Shown piece after piece: positions 18,096-28,137 of a DNA stretch of 64,000 nucleotides (within the stretch, counting starts at the first letter, position 1; each line of letters begins with the position of its first letter). The translations under genes were made by a program, and so were the position numbers. This DNA is from Polynucleobacter sp. MWH-UH25E (GTDB lineage: Bacteria; Pseudomonadota; Gammaproteobacteria; Burkholderiales; Burkholderiaceae), in contig NZ_CP061286.1 in NCBI RefSeq assembly GCF_018687095.1, positions 682,001 through 746,000 of the forward strand. Direction: 5' to 3'. The notes beneath the pieces are model-generated. The model saw only the letters and a list, made by a program, of their open reading frames with translations. It did not search any database and had not been told where the DNA came from.

Positions 18096-18128
18096 AAAAG
18101 CCCCTCTAGAAGTTCTGAGGGGCTTTTT
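18096..18128. terminator. Bidirectional terminator between ssb and queF
   Basis: An 11-bp stem AAAAGCCCCTC / GAGGGGCTTTT (18096-18106 and 18117-18127) with a 10-nt loop. T runs follow on both strands, so it can end ssb on the plus strand and queF (stop at 18131) on the minus strand. Confidence 0.9.
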
Positions 18129-18130
18129 AT

Positions 18131-18958
18131 TTATTGCCGAGTATGACGAATGTTGTCTGGCCAAGGCGAGTTGTGATCGGTTCTAAATGGATTGATATCT
18201 AAACCACCGCGACGTGTATAGCGTGCGTACACGGATAATTTTTCTGGTTTGCAATGCCGCTTGATATCAGTAAAGATTGTTTCTACGCAGTGCTCATGAA
18301 ATTCACCTAATTGTCTAAAGCCAATCAGGTAACGCAACAATCCTTCTTCAAGAATGGGGCGTCCTTGATATCGAATTTGGACGCTAGCCCAATCTGGCTG
18401 ACCGGTAACAGGGCAGTTCGATTTCAGCAAATGAGAAACCAGGCATTGCTCGATGGGGCCAAAAGACTCGTTGACACTCAATAAGCTTGGGTCTGCTGGC
18501 ATGGTTGGATCTACTTCAATATCCAGCCTGTCCAACAGAACGCCACCCATTTCTTGCATACCTTTTTTAGCTAGGGTTTCAGTGGCTTGAATGCGTGTTG
18601 TGATCTTGCTCCCCGCAACAGCGGACAGATCTTTAATAAGTAATTCACGAATTTCGCTTTCATCTTCAAAGCGCGCATTGTTTAGGCTGTTGAGATAAAG
18701 CTTGAAAGACTTTGACTCAATCATATTGGGGGAGTCGGCTGGAATCTGAAATTCAGCGAGGGCGATTTGAGGCTTCCCTTTTTTATTAAGCCAGCTGAGT
18801 TCAAAAGCATTCCAAATATCAACGCCAACGAATGGTAGTGCTTGACCTTCTTTTAATCCAAGCTTGGCGCGATTCTCGGCTCTAGGTATCGGAAATAGTA
18901 AGCTTGGATCATATTGATCTGGATATTGGGTTGTTTGTCCAAGTGAGAGTGTTGCCAT
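18131..18958 (-). CDS. queF: NADPH-dependent 7-cyano-7-deazaguanine reductase, long form
   Basis: Reduces preQ0 to preQ1 in queuosine synthesis. The 275-residue protein is the long, two-domain YqcD-type. The catalytic cysteine is in LLKSNCPVTGQPDWASVQI, with the family E and H residues in FREL-like text FRQLGEFHEHCVE. The C-terminal ARYTRRGGLDINPFR is also characteristic. It is the last gene of an ilvA / 5'-nucleotidase / queF series with 2-bp gaps. Confidence 0.96.
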   Translation of the reverse strand: MATLSLGQTTQYPDQYDPSLLFPIPRAENRAKLGLKEGQALPFVGVDIWNAFELSWLNKKGKPQIALAEFQIPADSPNMIESKSFKLYLNSLNNARFEDESEIRELLIKDLSAVAGSKITTRIQATETLAKKGMQEMGGVLLDRLDIEVDPTMPADPSLLSVNESFGPIEQCLVSHLLKSNCPVTGQPDWASVQIRYQGRPILEEGLLRYLIGFRQLGEFHEHCVETIFTDIKRHCKPEKLSVYARYTRRGGLDINPFRTDHNSPWPDNIRHTRQ

Positions 18959-18960
18959 AG

Positions 18961-19875
18961 TTACTTTTGGTTTTTTGGCTGATTAGACACACCTGATACT
19001 ACGTGGCCTGTCGGGGCAACAGACGCCGCGGATTGGCAATGACCCGTTTGATCATCAAAGAAAAAGTCTGGCTCAAATTCTCGAAGAAATTCACTCTTAG
19101 ATAAACCACCCAGAAACATAGCTTCATCCACGTCAATGCCCCATGCCATTAGCGTGCGGATGGCGCGCTCATGCGCGGGTGCTGAACGAGCAGTTACCAA
19201 GGCGGTGCGAATGCGCATGCCATTTTCACTAGTCGATCGTTGCAGTCTGTGTAATGCTTCTAGCAAAGGCTTGAAAGGGCCAGGTGGCAAAGGAATATCC
19301 ACCTTTTTGCTTTCGTGATCGACAAAGGCTTCAAGACCCTTCTTCTGGAAAACTTGCTCCGCTTCATCTGAAAACAGTACTGCATCTCCGTCGAATGCAA
19401 TCCGAATTTCATTAGGATGCGACTCGGCAATCTTGCTTGATTCTGGGAACACACGTGCCGCTGGGAATCCAGCATCGATAGTCGCTCTCACATCATCTTC
19501 ATTCGCTGACAAGAAGAGGTTTGCATGCAAAGAGCGTAGGTAATGGTATGGCGGGCGCCCTCTTGTAAATACACCACGCTCAAGATGAAGACCATGATGC
19601 TCAGCGGAGCGGAAAACCCGCAAGCCACTGACTGGGTCATTGCGGGAGAGGATTACTACCTCAACGCGTTGTTCCCCCGTTTCATTAAAAGCGAGGAGTT
19701 TTTTGACAAGCGGAAAGGCAACCCCAGTTTGCGCTGCTGTAGCTAGGCGCTCAAGCTGAAGCTTCATGTAGGCGCTGTCATCGGTGGATTCGAAGATGCG
19801 ATTTTCTTCTTCGAAATCAAACAAGGCGCGCGATGAAATCGCGACAACAAGTTTTCCGGTGAGCGTGTACGACAT
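18961..19875 (-). CDS. 5'-nucleotidase (cytosolic NT5C1-like family)
   Basis: A 304-residue protein resembling the family of cytosolic 5'-nucleotidases that hydrolyse nucleoside monophosphates. Visible stretches are VAISSRALFDFEEENRIFE near the start, VVILSRNDPVSGLRVFRS, IAFDGDAVLFSDEAE with a HAD-like DGDAV motif near residue 167, and a C-terminal MFLGGLSKSEFLREFEPDFF with DDQTGH. The two acidic clusters fit a HAD phosphatase core. It lies 2 bp from both ilvA and queF, suggesting one operon. The substrate is not deducible from sequence. Confidence 0.85.
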   Translation of the reverse strand: MSYTLTGKLVVAISSRALFDFEEENRIFESTDDSAYMKLQLERLATAAQTGVAFPLVKKLLAFNETGEQRVEVVILSRNDPVSGLRVFRSAEHHGLHLERGVFTRGRPPYHYLRSLHANLFLSANEDDVRATIDAGFPAARVFPESSKIAESHPNEIRIAFDGDAVLFSDEAEQVFQKKGLEAFVDHESKKVDIPLPPGPFKPLLEALHRLQRSTSENGMRIRTALVTARSAPAHERAIRTLMAWGIDVDEAMFLGGLSKSEFLREFEPDFFFDDQTGHCQSAASVAPTGHVVSGVSNQPKNQK

Positions 19876-19877
19876 GG

Positions 19878-21398
19878 TTATTTCAAGAATAAGCGATAAG
19901 CAGGATTATTGCTTTCATCCCAGTGTGGATAGCCTAGAGTTGCTAAGAATTTCTGGAATTTCTTCTGCTCATTTTTTGGCACTTGAATGCCCACTAATAT
20001 GCGCCCATAGTCTGCGCCGTGATTGCGGTAGTGGAACAGGCTAATGTTCCAGTTTGGCGCCATGCTAGTTAAGAATTTCATGAGTGCGCCTGGGCGCTCA
20101 GGGAATTCAAAGCGATAAAGCAACTCATCTTTAGCAAGTGCTGAATGACCACCCACCATATGGCGTAAATGAGACTTTGCCAATTCGTCATGAGTGAGAT
20201 CAATGGTCGCGAATTTCGCTTTACGGAAATGCTTTGCGATTGCATCGCTGTCGCCTGCTTTTTGAGTGCTGATGCCTACAAAAATATGCGCTTCTTTTTG
20301 ATCGCCAATACGATAGTTAAACTCAGTCACATTGCGCTTACCAAGTAGTTCGCAGAAGCGTTTAAATGAGCCACGCTCTTCAGGAATGGTGACTGCAAAT
20401 ACTGCTTCACGGAATTCGCCCACATCGGCGCGCTCTGCAACAAAGCGGAGGCGACTGAAGTTCATATTAGCGCCACAGGCTACCGCTACTAGCGTTTTTT
20501 TCTTAACCCGTTTTTTCTCGACATACTTTTTCATGCCGGCAATCGCTAAGGCGCCTGCAGGCTCAAGGATGCTGCGGGTATCGGTAAAGACGTCATTGAT
20601 CGCTGCGCAGATTTCATCTGTATCAACAGTGACGATTTCATCGACTACTTTTTTGCAAATACGGAAAGTTTCTTTACCAACCAATTTGACTGCTGTGCCA
20701 TCTGAAAACAATCCAACATCTTTCATCTCAATGCGTTTATTAGCTTTGAGCGATTGATTCATTGCATCTGAGTCGGATGCTTGAACGCCGATTACTTTTG
20801 TTTTTGGGCTAACGGCTTTGACGTATTCGCCAATGCCAGCAATTAATCCACCGCCACCGATCGCGACAAATACAGCATCAATAGGATCTGTGTATTGAGA
20901 AAAAATTTCTTGAGCGATAGTGCCTTGACCAGCAATAACATCTGGATCATCAAAAGGATGAACAAAGGTTAGCCCACGTTTTTTCGCTACCAATTCAGAG
21001 TGTTTAAAGGCATCACTATAGGATTCGCCATGCAGGATGATTTCTACCCAAGATCCACCCCTAGCTTTGACGGCATCGATTTTGACGCTTGGCGTAGTAA
21101 CCGGCATCACGATGACAGCCTTGCATTTCATTTTTGAGGCTGCCAAAGCCACCCCTTGAGCGTGATTGCCTGCTGACGCAGCAATAACCCCGCGTTTTAG
21201 GGCCTCTGGCGACAAATGTGCCATTTTGTTATAGGCGCCCCGAAGCTTAAATGAGAAAACCGGCTGGTTATCCTCTCTTTTTAGCAAAACTTGGTTGCTC
21301 AAACGTTTGCTTAATTCTGGAGCGACCTGAAGCTCAGTTTCTCTTGCTACGTCATAGACGCGAGCCGATAAAATTTTCTTTAAATAATTTGTTGCCAT
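19878..21398 (-). CDS. ilvA: Threonine ammonia-lyase, biosynthetic
   Basis: PLP-dependent enzyme forming 2-oxobutanoate for isoleucine. The 506-residue protein has the PLP lysine in FSFKLRGAYNKMA, the glycine-rich phosphate loop VAIGGGGLIAGIGEYVK, and two C-terminal ACT-like regulatory domains (about 325-415 and 420-506), the site of isoleucine feedback. Length and order match biosynthetic IlvA. It diverges from the large oxidoreductase gene across 133 bp. Confidence 0.97.
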   Translation of the reverse strand: MATNYLKKILSARVYDVARETELQVAPELSKRLSNQVLLKREDNQPVFSFKLRGAYNKMAHLSPEALKRGVIAASAGNHAQGVALAASKMKCKAVIVMPVTTPSVKIDAVKARGGSWVEIILHGESYSDAFKHSELVAKKRGLTFVHPFDDPDVIAGQGTIAQEIFSQYTDPIDAVFVAIGGGGLIAGIGEYVKAVSPKTKVIGVQASDSDAMNQSLKANKRIEMKDVGLFSDGTAVKLVGKETFRICKKVVDEIVTVDTDEICAAINDVFTDTRSILEPAGALAIAGMKKYVEKKRVKKKTLVAVACGANMNFSRLRFVAERADVGEFREAVFAVTIPEERGSFKRFCELLGKRNVTEFNYRIGDQKEAHIFVGISTQKAGDSDAIAKHFRKAKFATIDLTHDELAKSHLRHMVGGHSALAKDELLYRFEFPERPGALMKFLTSMAPNWNISLFHYRNHGADYGRILVGIQVPKNEQKKFQKFLATLGYPHWDESNNPAYRLFLK

Positions 21399-21478
21399 CT
21401 GATGAGCGTACCACGGATGGGCTCTAAGCCCTTAGTTTTGCAAGGGTTTATAAGCTTTTGAGCAACTTTCTAGGATTC

Positions 21479-21526
21479 CTGACAGTATCTGGGTAGCTCA
21501 ATTAAAATGCATATTTATCAAATATG
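21479..21526 (+). promoter_or_regulatory. Candidate sigma-70 promoter and operator-like palindrome ahead of the FAD/Fe-S oxidoreductase
   Basis: CTGACA (21479-21484) and TAAAAT (21503-21508) are 18 bp apart and fit a sigma-70 promoter. The predicted start near 21515 falls in a perfect 7-bp inverted repeat, CATATTT-ATC-AAATATG (21510-21526), 6 bp before the ATG. A dyad at the start site is the classic position for a repressor operator. The regulator is unknown. Confidence 0.45.
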
Positions 21527-21531
21527 TCGAT

Positions 21532-24500
21532 ATGAACGCACCATTGGCTTTAAACCAGTTGCAGGATTTTGAGGCGGGATCTCCCCGACTTCGCGAAATC
21601 CCCTACAACTACACCTCCTTTTCTGATCGTGAGATTGTGATTCGCCTATTAGGTGAGGAGTCATGGCGCGTCTTAAATGATTTGCGTGGAGTTCGCAGAA
21701 CTGGCCGTTCAGCCCGCATGTTGTTTGAAATTCTTGGTGATATTTGGGTAGTGCAACGCAACCCCTTCTTGCAGGATGACTTGCTTGATAACCCCAATCG
21801 CCGTCAGCAATTAATTGACGCCTTGTGGCATCGCTTGGGAGAGGTCAAGAAGCGTAACAATGGTGACTCTGCTGAGCAAGTAGAAGTTTTGCTGAATGCC
21901 GCTTATCGCGCCATTGAAAACTTTGAAAATGGTTTTAAAGAAGTCGAGCAAATTCGTAAGCGTGCCCGAAAAGAATTAGGCCGTCACACCGCTAGTGACA
22001 ATATTTGTTTTGACGGCGTATCTCGCGCCGCGCACGTAACCGATGCGACAGACTGGCGCGTTGAGTTTCCTCTGGTAGTCCTTAAGCCTGATTACGAATC
22101 CGAAATTCCTGGCTTAGTAAAAGCCTGTGTGGAGTTGGGTTTAACGATTATTCCGCGCGGAGGAGGCACTGGCTATACGGGTGGCGCGATTCCCTTGTAT
22201 GCCATGTCCGCAGTGATCAATACGGAGAAGCTGCAGCAGATTGATGGCGTAAAAAGTAAACGCTTGCCAGGTGTTGAGCACGAAGTTTCAACTATTTTCA
22301 CGGGCGCTGGCGTTGTAACGCGTCGCGTATCTGATGCCGCTGAGCATGCGGGTCTTGTGTTTGCAGTCGACCCAACCTCAGCGGATGCAAGTTGTATCGG
22401 TGGCAATATCGCCATGAATGCGGGCGGTAAAAAAGCTGTTCTCTGGGGTACTGCTCTTGATAACTTAGCTAGCTGGCGCATGGTAGACCCCCAAGGCAAT
22501 TGGCTTGATGTAGAGCGCCTTGAACACAACCTTGGCAAGATTCATGATGTTGAGAAAGTTCGCTTTCAACTGACTTGGTCTGATGGCAATAGTGAGCCTG
22601 GCCAACATATTTTGAAGACAGAAATATTAGAGGTAGAAGGGAAGCGTTTCCGTAAAGAAGGCCTCGGTAAAGACGTTACTGATAAGTTCTTAGCTGGCTT
22701 ACCTGGCGTCCAAAAAGAGGGTTGCGATGGTTTGATTACAAGCGCAACCTGGGTATTGCATCGCATGCCTAAATACATGCGCACTGTCTGCTTAGAGTTT
22801 TTCGGTCAAGCCCGTGAAGCAATTCCAAGCATCGTTGAGATTAAGGCTTACTTAGAGACATTAAGCAAGCAAGGCGGTCCAATTTTGGCTGGTCTAGAGC
22901 ATTTAGATGACCGTTACTTGCGTGCAGTTGGATATTCAACAAAATCCAAGCGCAATAGCTTGCCAAAGATGGTATTGATCGGTGATATCGCGGGTGATGA
23001 CGAAGAAGCGGTAGCTGCCGCAACTAGTGAAGTGGTCCGCATGGCTAACCTGCGAGTTGGCGAAGGTTTTGTCGCAGTTAGCGCAGAGGCTCGCAAGAAG
23101 TTTTGGTTGGATCGCGCACGAACAGCGGCGATTGCTCGTCATACCAATGCATTCAAAATCAATGAAGATGTGGTGATCCCACTTCCTCGAATGGGCGAGT
23201 ACACGGATGGCATTGATCGAATCAATATCGAACTCTCGCTGAAGAATAAGCTTCAGGTTTTGGATGGTCTCGAAGCCTTCCTAAAAAAGAGTGCGTTGCC
23301 ATTAGGCAAGAATGAAGAGGATTACGAGATCCCTACGGCTGAGATCCTAGGTGACCGTGTTCAGCAAGCTTTAGAGTTAATTGCAAAAGTGCGGATGCGT
23401 TGGTCTGAGTGGCTTGCGCAAATGGATGCTTATTTCCCGCAATTGCAAAACTACAGTCTGCGCGCCTCATGGAAAGAAGAAGTGCGTTCGGAGTTACGCA
23501 TCATCTTTGGCGGCTTAGCCTTTGAGCCGATTTTGAATGAGCTAGAAGCCATTCATAAAAATATTTTGCGCAAAAGAGTATTTGTTGCCTTACATATGCA
23601 TGCCGGCGATGGCAATGTGCATACCAATATTCCGGTGAACTCAGATGACTACGAGATGTTGCAAGATGCGCATCGTGCTGTAGATCGCATCATGAAGTTA
23701 GCGCGTTCTTTAGATGGCGTGATTTCTGGTGAGCATGGAATTGGTATTACCAAACTAGAGTATCTAACTGAAGCGGAACTGAAAGACTTCCGTAGCTACA
23801 AGAACCGTGTGGATCCAGAGGGACGCTTTAATAAAGGCAAACTTATGCCACATGCTGACTTGAGCATGGCCTATACCCCTAGCTTTGGTTTGATGGGGCA
23901 TGAGTCCATCATCATGCAGCAGAGTGATATTGGCGCAATTGCTGATAGCGTGAAAGATTGCTTGCGCTGTGGAAAGTGCAAACCAGTTTGCTCAACGCAT
24001 GTGCCACGCGCTAACTTGCTCTATAGTCCCCGCGACAAAATTTTGGCTACCTCATTATTAATTGAAGCTTTCCTGTACGAAGAACAAACGCGTCGCGGCG
24101 TTTCGATTCGACATTGGGAAATGTTTGATGATGTTGCTGCGCACTGTACCGTGTGCCATAAGTGCTTGACGCCTTGTCCTGTCAAAATTGACTTCGGTGA
24201 TGTCACCATGAATATGCGTAACTTATTGCGCAAAATGGGGCAACAGCGTTTCAATCCTGGTACAGCGGCATCGATGTTCTTCTTGAATGCAACGAGCCCT
24301 GACACCATTCACCTTGCTCGCAAGACCATGATTGGCTGGGGTTACAAATTACAGCGCTTTGGTAATGATGTATTGCGCAAGTTCGCTAAACGGCAAACAG
24401 CGCATCCACCAGCTACTGTTGGTAAACCAAGCGTGAAAGAGCAAGTCATCTTTTTTGTAAATAAAAAGATGCCGGGTAATTTGCCTAAGAAGACTGCGCG

Positions 24501-25371
24501 TGCTTTGTTGGATATCGAAGATGCGAACTATGTGCCCATCATTCGGGATCCGAAGATCACTTCTGCAGATAGTGAGGCTGTGTTCTATTTCCCTGGCTGC
24601 GGATCTGAACGTCTGTTTTCTCAGGTTGGCTTAGCAACCCAAGCCATGCTTTGGAACGTCGGCGTGCAAACCGTATTGCCTCCAGGCTATCTCTGCTGTG
24701 GTTACCCACAACGTGGCAATGGCGATTTTGATAAAGCCGAGAAGATGATTACTGATAATCGCGTGCTGTTTCATCGCGTTGCCAATACCCTGAACTACCT
24801 CGATATCAAAACAGTCGTAGTTTCTTGTGGAACTTGTTATGACCAGTTAGCTGGTTATCAGTTTGAACAGATCTTCCCGGGCTGCCGCATTATTGATATC
24901 CATGAGTATCTGATGGAGAAGGGTGTGAAGCTGTCGGGTGTGACTGGTGTGAAGTATATGTATCACGATCCTTGTCATTCCCCTATGAAGTTACAAGATC
25001 CTTTGAAGACGGTTAACGAATTGATTCAATTAGAAGACGGTAAAGCGATTGCAAAGAACGATCGTTGCTGTGGTGAATCTGGAACTTTGGCGGTCACTCG
25101 CCCAGATATTTCTACTCAAGTTCGTTTCCGTAAGCAAATAGAAATGGAAAAGGGCGCAAATGATTTGCGCAAAGGTAATTTCACGGGCGATGTAAAGGTA
25201 CTGACAAGCTGCCCATCTTGTTTGCAAGGCCTATCTCGATTTAATGCTGATAGCGATACTACTGCGGATTACATTGTGGTGGAGATGGCACAAAAATTAC
25301 TTGGCGACAATTGGATGCAAGATTATGTCGCTAAAGCCAACCAAGGTGGTATTGAAAGGGTATTGGTTTAA
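21532..25371 (+). CDS. Large FAD-binding oxidase / Fe-S oxidoreductase with N-terminal DUF3683
   Basis: A 1279-residue fusion. Residues about 10-130 match the uncharacterised DUF3683 ([20 protein letters not shown]). Residues about 175-330 are an FAD_binding_4 domain with [15 protein letters not shown], and about 530-770 the GlcD-type FAD-oxidase C domain ([29 protein letters not shown]). Residues about 808-890 hold two 4Fe-4S motifs, [11 protein letters not shown] and [12 protein letters not shown]. Two CCG domains follow ([11 protein letters not shown] with CCGYPQRG near 1020-1065; DPCHSPMK with CCGESG near 1150-1185), as in GlcF and LldE. It therefore looks like a one-chain GlcD+GlcF enzyme oxidising a 2-hydroxy acid (D-lactate, glycolate or 2-hydroxyglutarate) with electrons to quinone; the substrate is not known. 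It touches the DUF971 gene by a TAATG overlap. Confidence 0.88.
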   Translation: MNAPLALNQLQDFEAGSPRLREIPYNYTSFSDREIVIRLLGEESWRVLNDLRGVRRTGRSARMLFEILGDIWVVQRNPFLQDDLLDNPNRRQQLIDALWHRLGEVKKRNNGDSAEQVEVLLNAAYRAIENFENGFKEVEQIRKRARKELGRHTASDNICFDGVSRAAHVTDATDWRVEFPLVVLKPDYESEIPGLVKACVELGLTIIPRGGGTGYTGGAIPLYAMSAVINTEKLQQIDGVKSKRLPGVEHEVSTIFTGAGVVTRRVSDAAEHAGLVFAVDPTSADASCIGGNIAMNAGGKKAVLWGTALDNLASWRMVDPQGNWLDVERLEHNLGKIHDVEKVRFQLTWSDGNSEPGQHILKTEILEVEGKRFRKEGLGKDVTDKFLAGLPGVQKEGCDGLITSATWVLHRMPKYMRTVCLEFFGQAREAIPSIVEIKAYLETLSKQGGPILAGLEHLDDRYLRAVGYSTKSKRNSLPKMVLIGDIAGDDEEAVAAATSEVVRMANLRVGEGFVAVSAEARKKFWLDRARTAAIARHTNAFKINEDVVIPLPRMGEYTDGIDRINIELSLKNKLQVLDGLEAFLKKSALPLGKNEEDYEIPTAEILGDRVQQALELIAKVRMRWSEWLAQMDAYFPQLQNYSLRASWKEEVRSELRIIFGGLAFEPILNELEAIHKNILRKRVFVALHMHAGDGNVHTNIPVNSDDYEMLQDAHRAVDRIMKLARSLDGVISGEHGIGITKLEYLTEAELKDFRSYKNRVDPEGRFNKGKLMPHADLSMAYTPSFGLMGHESIIMQQSDIGAIADSVKDCLRCGKCKPVCSTHVPRANLLYSPRDKILATSLLIEAFLYEEQTRRGVSIRHWEMFDDVAAHCTVCHKCLTPCPVKIDFGDVTMNMRNLLRKMGQQRFNPGTAASMFFLNATSPDTIHLARKTMIGWGYKLQRFGNDVLRKFAKRQTAHPPATVGKPSVKEQVIFFVNKKMPGNLPKKTARALLDIEDANYVPIIRDPKITSADSEAVFYFPGCGSERLFSQVGLATQAMLWNVGVQTVLPPGYLCCGYPQRGNGDFDKAEKMITDNRVLFHRVANTLNYLDIKTVVVSCGTCYDQLAGYQFEQIFPGCRIIDIHEYLMEKGVKLSGVTGVKYMYHDPCHSPMKLQDPLKTVNELIQLEDGKAIAKNDRCCGESGTLAVTRPDISTQVRFRKQIEMEKGANDLRKGNFTGDVKVLTSCPSCLQGLSRFNADSDTTADYIVVEMAQKLLGDNWMQDYVAKANQGGIERVLV

Positions 25372-25769
25372 TGATTCCAAGTAATGTGGTGGTGCATCAA
25401 CAATCCAAGGTGTTGGAGCTTGCCTATGAGGACGGTCAAACTTATCGCTTGCCATTTGAATTATTGAGAGTAGTTTCTCCATCGGCTGAAGTACAAGGCC
25501 ATGGCCCTGGCCAAGAAACTTTACAGACCGGCAAGCGTGATGTTGTGATTTCCAGTCTTGAGCCTGTTGGCCACTATGCCTTAAAGCCAACCTTTTCTGA
25601 TGGGCATGATTCTGGTTTGTACTCTTGGGAGTATCTGCGTTTCTTATGCGAAAACCAAGATCAAATATGGAAAGAGCATTTAGATAAATTAGCTGCTGCT
25701 GGGCTTGATCGCGATGCCCCAATGGCGACAACAGGTCATTCACATGGCCATTCTTGTGGAAATCACTAA
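25371..25769 (+). CDS. DUF971 protein with His/Cys-rich tail
   Basis: A 132-residue protein with the DUF971 fold (also found at the N terminus of gamma-butyrobetaine hydroxylase): [20 protein letters not shown], then [20 protein letters not shown] and a [16 protein letters not shown] core. The tail THSHGH-type sequence, [11 protein letters not shown], could bind a metal. DUF971 proteins have been linked with Fe-S cluster assembly in some systems; that is family knowledge, not visible here. The gene overlaps the preceding stop by 1 nt and the ubiE start by 1 nt (TAATG), so the three are translationally coupled. Confidence 0.85.
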   Translation: MIPSNVVVHQQSKVLELAYEDGQTYRLPFELLRVVSPSAEVQGHGPGQETLQTGKRDVVISSLEPVGHYALKPTFSDGHDSGLYSWEYLRFLCENQDQIWKEHLDKLAAAGLDRDAPMATTGHSHGHSCGNH

Positions 25770-26512
25770 TGAGTAAAACCCACTTTGGTTACCAAAGCGT
25801 TGATGAGGCAGAAAAAGCTGGCAAGGTAGCAGAGGTTTTTCACTCGGTTGCTAATAAATACGATGTCATGAATGACTTGATGTCATTCGGTTTGCATCGG
25901 GTTTGGAAAAAAATTACGATAGCACGCGCTAACGTGCGCCCTGGTCAAAAGATATTGGATATCGCTGGTGGTACGGGCGATCTTGCTGCTGCCTTTGCTA
26001 AGGCAACGCAATGGGGCCGCAATTCCGATGCTCAAGTTTGGTTAAGTGATATCAACGCATCAATGCTTGGCGTTGGTCGTGATCGTTTATTGGATCGTGG
26101 AATTGCTATACCTTGCGTGCAATTTGATGCGGAGAAAATCCCTTTTCCGAATAATCACTTTGACGTAGTGACTGTGGCATTTGGTTTGCGCAATATGACC
26201 CATAAGGAAGTTGCTCTTGGTGAGATGTGCCGAGTGATTAAACCAGGCGGACGTGTTTTGGTATTGGAATTTTCCAAGCCAGATGCGTTTTTACAGCCTG
26301 TGTATGACGCTTACTCATTCAAGGTCTTGCCTTGGTTGGGCGAAAAAATTGCACAAGATTCAGAAAGCTATCGCTATTTGGCTGAATCGATTCGCATGCA
26401 TCCGGATGCGGATACGCTTAAGCAAATGATGTTGGATGTCGGTTTTGATGAGGTAGAAACCCATAGAATGACTGGGGGTATCGTCGCCTTACATATTGGT
26501 ATTAAATACTGA
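25769..26512 (+). CDS. ubiE: Ubiquinone/menaquinone biosynthesis C-methyltransferase
   Basis: SAM-dependent methyltransferase of ubiquinone synthesis. The start is the ATG at 25769 ([20 protein letters not shown], 247 residues), which overlaps the previous stop; an in-frame codon at 25754 lies inside the DUF971 gene. Landmarks are [23 protein letters not shown] motif [17 protein letters not shown] (about 62-78) and [20 protein letters not shown]. Other ubiquinone genes (ubiJ, ubiB) follow downstream. Confidence 0.97.
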   Translation: MSKTHFGYQSVDEAEKAGKVAEVFHSVANKYDVMNDLMSFGLHRVWKKITIARANVRPGQKILDIAGGTGDLAAAFAKATQWGRNSDAQVWLSDINASMLGVGRDRLLDRGIAIPCVQFDAEKIPFPNNHFDVVTVAFGLRNMTHKEVALGEMCRVIKPGGRVLVLEFSKPDAFLQPVYDAYSFKVLPWLGEKIAQDSESYRYLAESIRMHPDADTLKQMMLDVGFDEVETHRMTGGIVALHIGIKY

Positions 26513-26569
26513 TAGTTGTGTATTTTCAGTAAGAAAAATGCCAATGGATGATTAAGAGGGGTAGTCAAA

Positions 26570-27460
26570 ATGAATCAACATTTTTTTAGAGCTACATTAG
26601 TGAGCATCGCTTTGATTGTCGCAAGCGTTGGACATGTCGAAGCAGCTCGACTGGGTGGAGGAAAAAGTTTTGGTCGCGCTCCTAGTGCACCGATTCAAAA
26701 ACAAGCCACTCCCGCACAGAAGCCTTCTCAACAGGCTCAACCAACTACGCCAGCTCCAGCCGCTGTTCCACAAGCACCTGCACCAAGTCGTTTTGGCGGT
26801 ATGGGTGGAATTTTGGGTGGCTTAGCCGCAGGTCTTGGGATTGGTTATTTGCTATCGCATTTTGGTTTGGGTGAGGCAGCATCTTCGTTGGTTACCGGTT
26901 TATTAATTGCGATGTTGGCTGGCTTTGTAATCATGTTCTTGATACGTAGATTGTTGCCAGTAATGTCGCCGTCAGGAGTGCAGCGCGCAAATCTTAGGCA
27001 GTCTCCAAGACAAGAGCCTGCATTTATTCCAGCAGCAAACGCATTTGCGGATGTTGGTGCCGATCCAGAGACATTCCAATCAACCTTGCCTCCCGGATTT
27101 GATGAGCGCACTTTCTTAGAAAACTCCAAACAATTTTTTGTGGCTTTGCAAAAAGCTTGGGATCAAGGGGATTTGCAATCTTTACAAGAGTTCACTACTC
27201 CAGACATGTTCGCGAGAATTTCGCAGGATCTTGCGGGACGTGTGGACTCTACAAATCAGACTGATGTCATTACGATTAATGCACGTTTGCTGGGGATTGA
27301 AACCAACGAAGCACATTATTTCTGTAGCGTTCAGTTTAGTGGGGTCATTAGCGAACAGCCAGGAGCTCCGGCTAATGACTTCTCGGAAATTTGGAACTTA
27401 AGTAAGCCATTAGAGGGTCCTGGTGGCTGGGTACTAGCGGGTATCTCTCAGTTGGTTTAA
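26570..27460 (+). CDS. Tim44-like domain membrane protein
   Basis: A 296-residue protein with a signal-like N terminus (to about residue 25, VGHVEAARLGGG), a Pro/Ala/Gln-rich segment (about 35-75), a glycine-rich hydrophobic stretch with two membrane segments (about 78-126) and a C-terminal Tim44-like domain (about 175-296: FLENSKQFFVALQKAWDQGD, TPDMFARISQDLAGR, GGWVLAGISQL). Bacterial Tim44-like proteins are of unknown function. Position between ubiE and ubiJ recurs in betaproteobacteria. It ends at a strong terminator, so ubiJ-ubiB probably rely partly on another promoter. Confidence 0.85.
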   Translation: MNQHFFRATLVSIALIVASVGHVEAARLGGGKSFGRAPSAPIQKQATPAQKPSQQAQPTTPAPAAVPQAPAPSRFGGMGGILGGLAAGLGIGYLLSHFGLGEAASSLVTGLLIAMLAGFVIMFLIRRLLPVMSPSGVQRANLRQSPRQEPAFIPAANAFADVGADPETFQSTLPPGFDERTFLENSKQFFVALQKAWDQGDLQSLQEFTTPDMFARISQDLAGRVDSTNQTDVITINARLLGIETNEAHYFCSVQFSGVISEQPGAPANDFSEIWNLSKPLEGPGGWVLAGISQLV

Positions 27461-27481
27461 GCTTAAGGTTCTTTCCGACGG

Positions 27482-27507
27482 AAAACCCGCACTAGTGCGG
27501 GTTTTTT
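27482..27507 (+). terminator. Rho-independent terminator after the Tim44-like gene
   Basis: AAAACCCGCA-CTAG-TGCGGGTTTT forms a perfect 10-bp stem followed by TT. It lies 22 nt after the stop codon and only 6 nt before the ubiJ ATG, so any transcript reading into ubiJ must pass it. Confidence 0.85.
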
Positions 27508-27513
27508 ACACTA

Positions 27514-28134
27514 ATGAATACGCCAACTTCTTCTACACATACGATTGCCGCTACAGCAGCTTGCCGTGGTATCAACCATGTTTTAGAAAGTGAACCCTGG
27601 GCTTGCGCAGAATTATCAAAGCATGCAGGGAAAACAATTTTGCTGCAATTGCCTTTTGGCCAACTTGGCTTTTGCATTGACAATGCTGGTCGTCTAGAGG
27701 CTTTGAAAGAAATTGAGAACCCAAGCTTAGCCTTGGAGGTAACTGCTAGCGCATTGAGTGATTTACTTTCTAGTGCTGGAAATTTAAAAGAACAGGCATT
27801 CAAAGCGGTAAAAATTACTGGCGATGCAGATTTGGCCCAGTTGATCGGTCGATTGGCTGGACAGCTGCGCTGGGAGTATGAAGAGGATTTGGCTCGCCTC
27901 CTTGGTGATGCTCCCGCTCATTTCGCGGTTCAAAAGGGAAAGAGGTTCATTTCAGCTACTAGGTCGGCGGCTAGCGATTTGCTGGACAATCTAGTGGAAT
28001 ATGTCAGTGAAGAGAGAAGAGTACTTTTGAATATGCGTGACTTTATGGCTCATAAATCCGAGTTAAGTGATATACGCGAATCCGTTGATCGTTTGGAAAA
28101 GCGTATTCAGCATCTAGGGCAAAAGGGTAAATAA
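27514..28134 (+). CDS. ubiJ: Ubiquinone biosynthesis accessory factor (SCP2 domain)
   Basis: A 206-residue protein with an SCP2-like lipid-binding domain in the N-terminal half (ILLQLPFGQLGFCIDNAGRL; FKAVKITGDADLAQLIGRLA) and a helical C-terminal half ending in a coiled coil (IRESVDRLEKRIQHLGQK). In E. coli UbiJ organises the soluble ubiquinone-synthesis complex with UbiK. Sequence is divergent but the position 3 nt before ubiB is decisive. The terminator just upstream leaves little room for a ribosome site. Confidence 0.88.
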   Translation: MNTPTSSTHTIAATAACRGINHVLESEPWACAELSKHAGKTILLQLPFGQLGFCIDNAGRLEALKEIENPSLALEVTASALSDLLSSAGNLKEQAFKAVKITGDADLAQLIGRLAGQLRWEYEEDLARLLGDAPAHFAVQKGKRFISATRSAASDLLDNLVEYVSEERRVLLNMRDFMAHKSELSDIRESVDRLEKRIQHLGQKGK

Positions 28135-28137
28135 ATC

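Noticed and set aside
20332..20757. 141-codon frame antisense to ilvA
   Set aside because: Low-complexity Ser/Thr/Arg translation typical of the reverse of a real gene.
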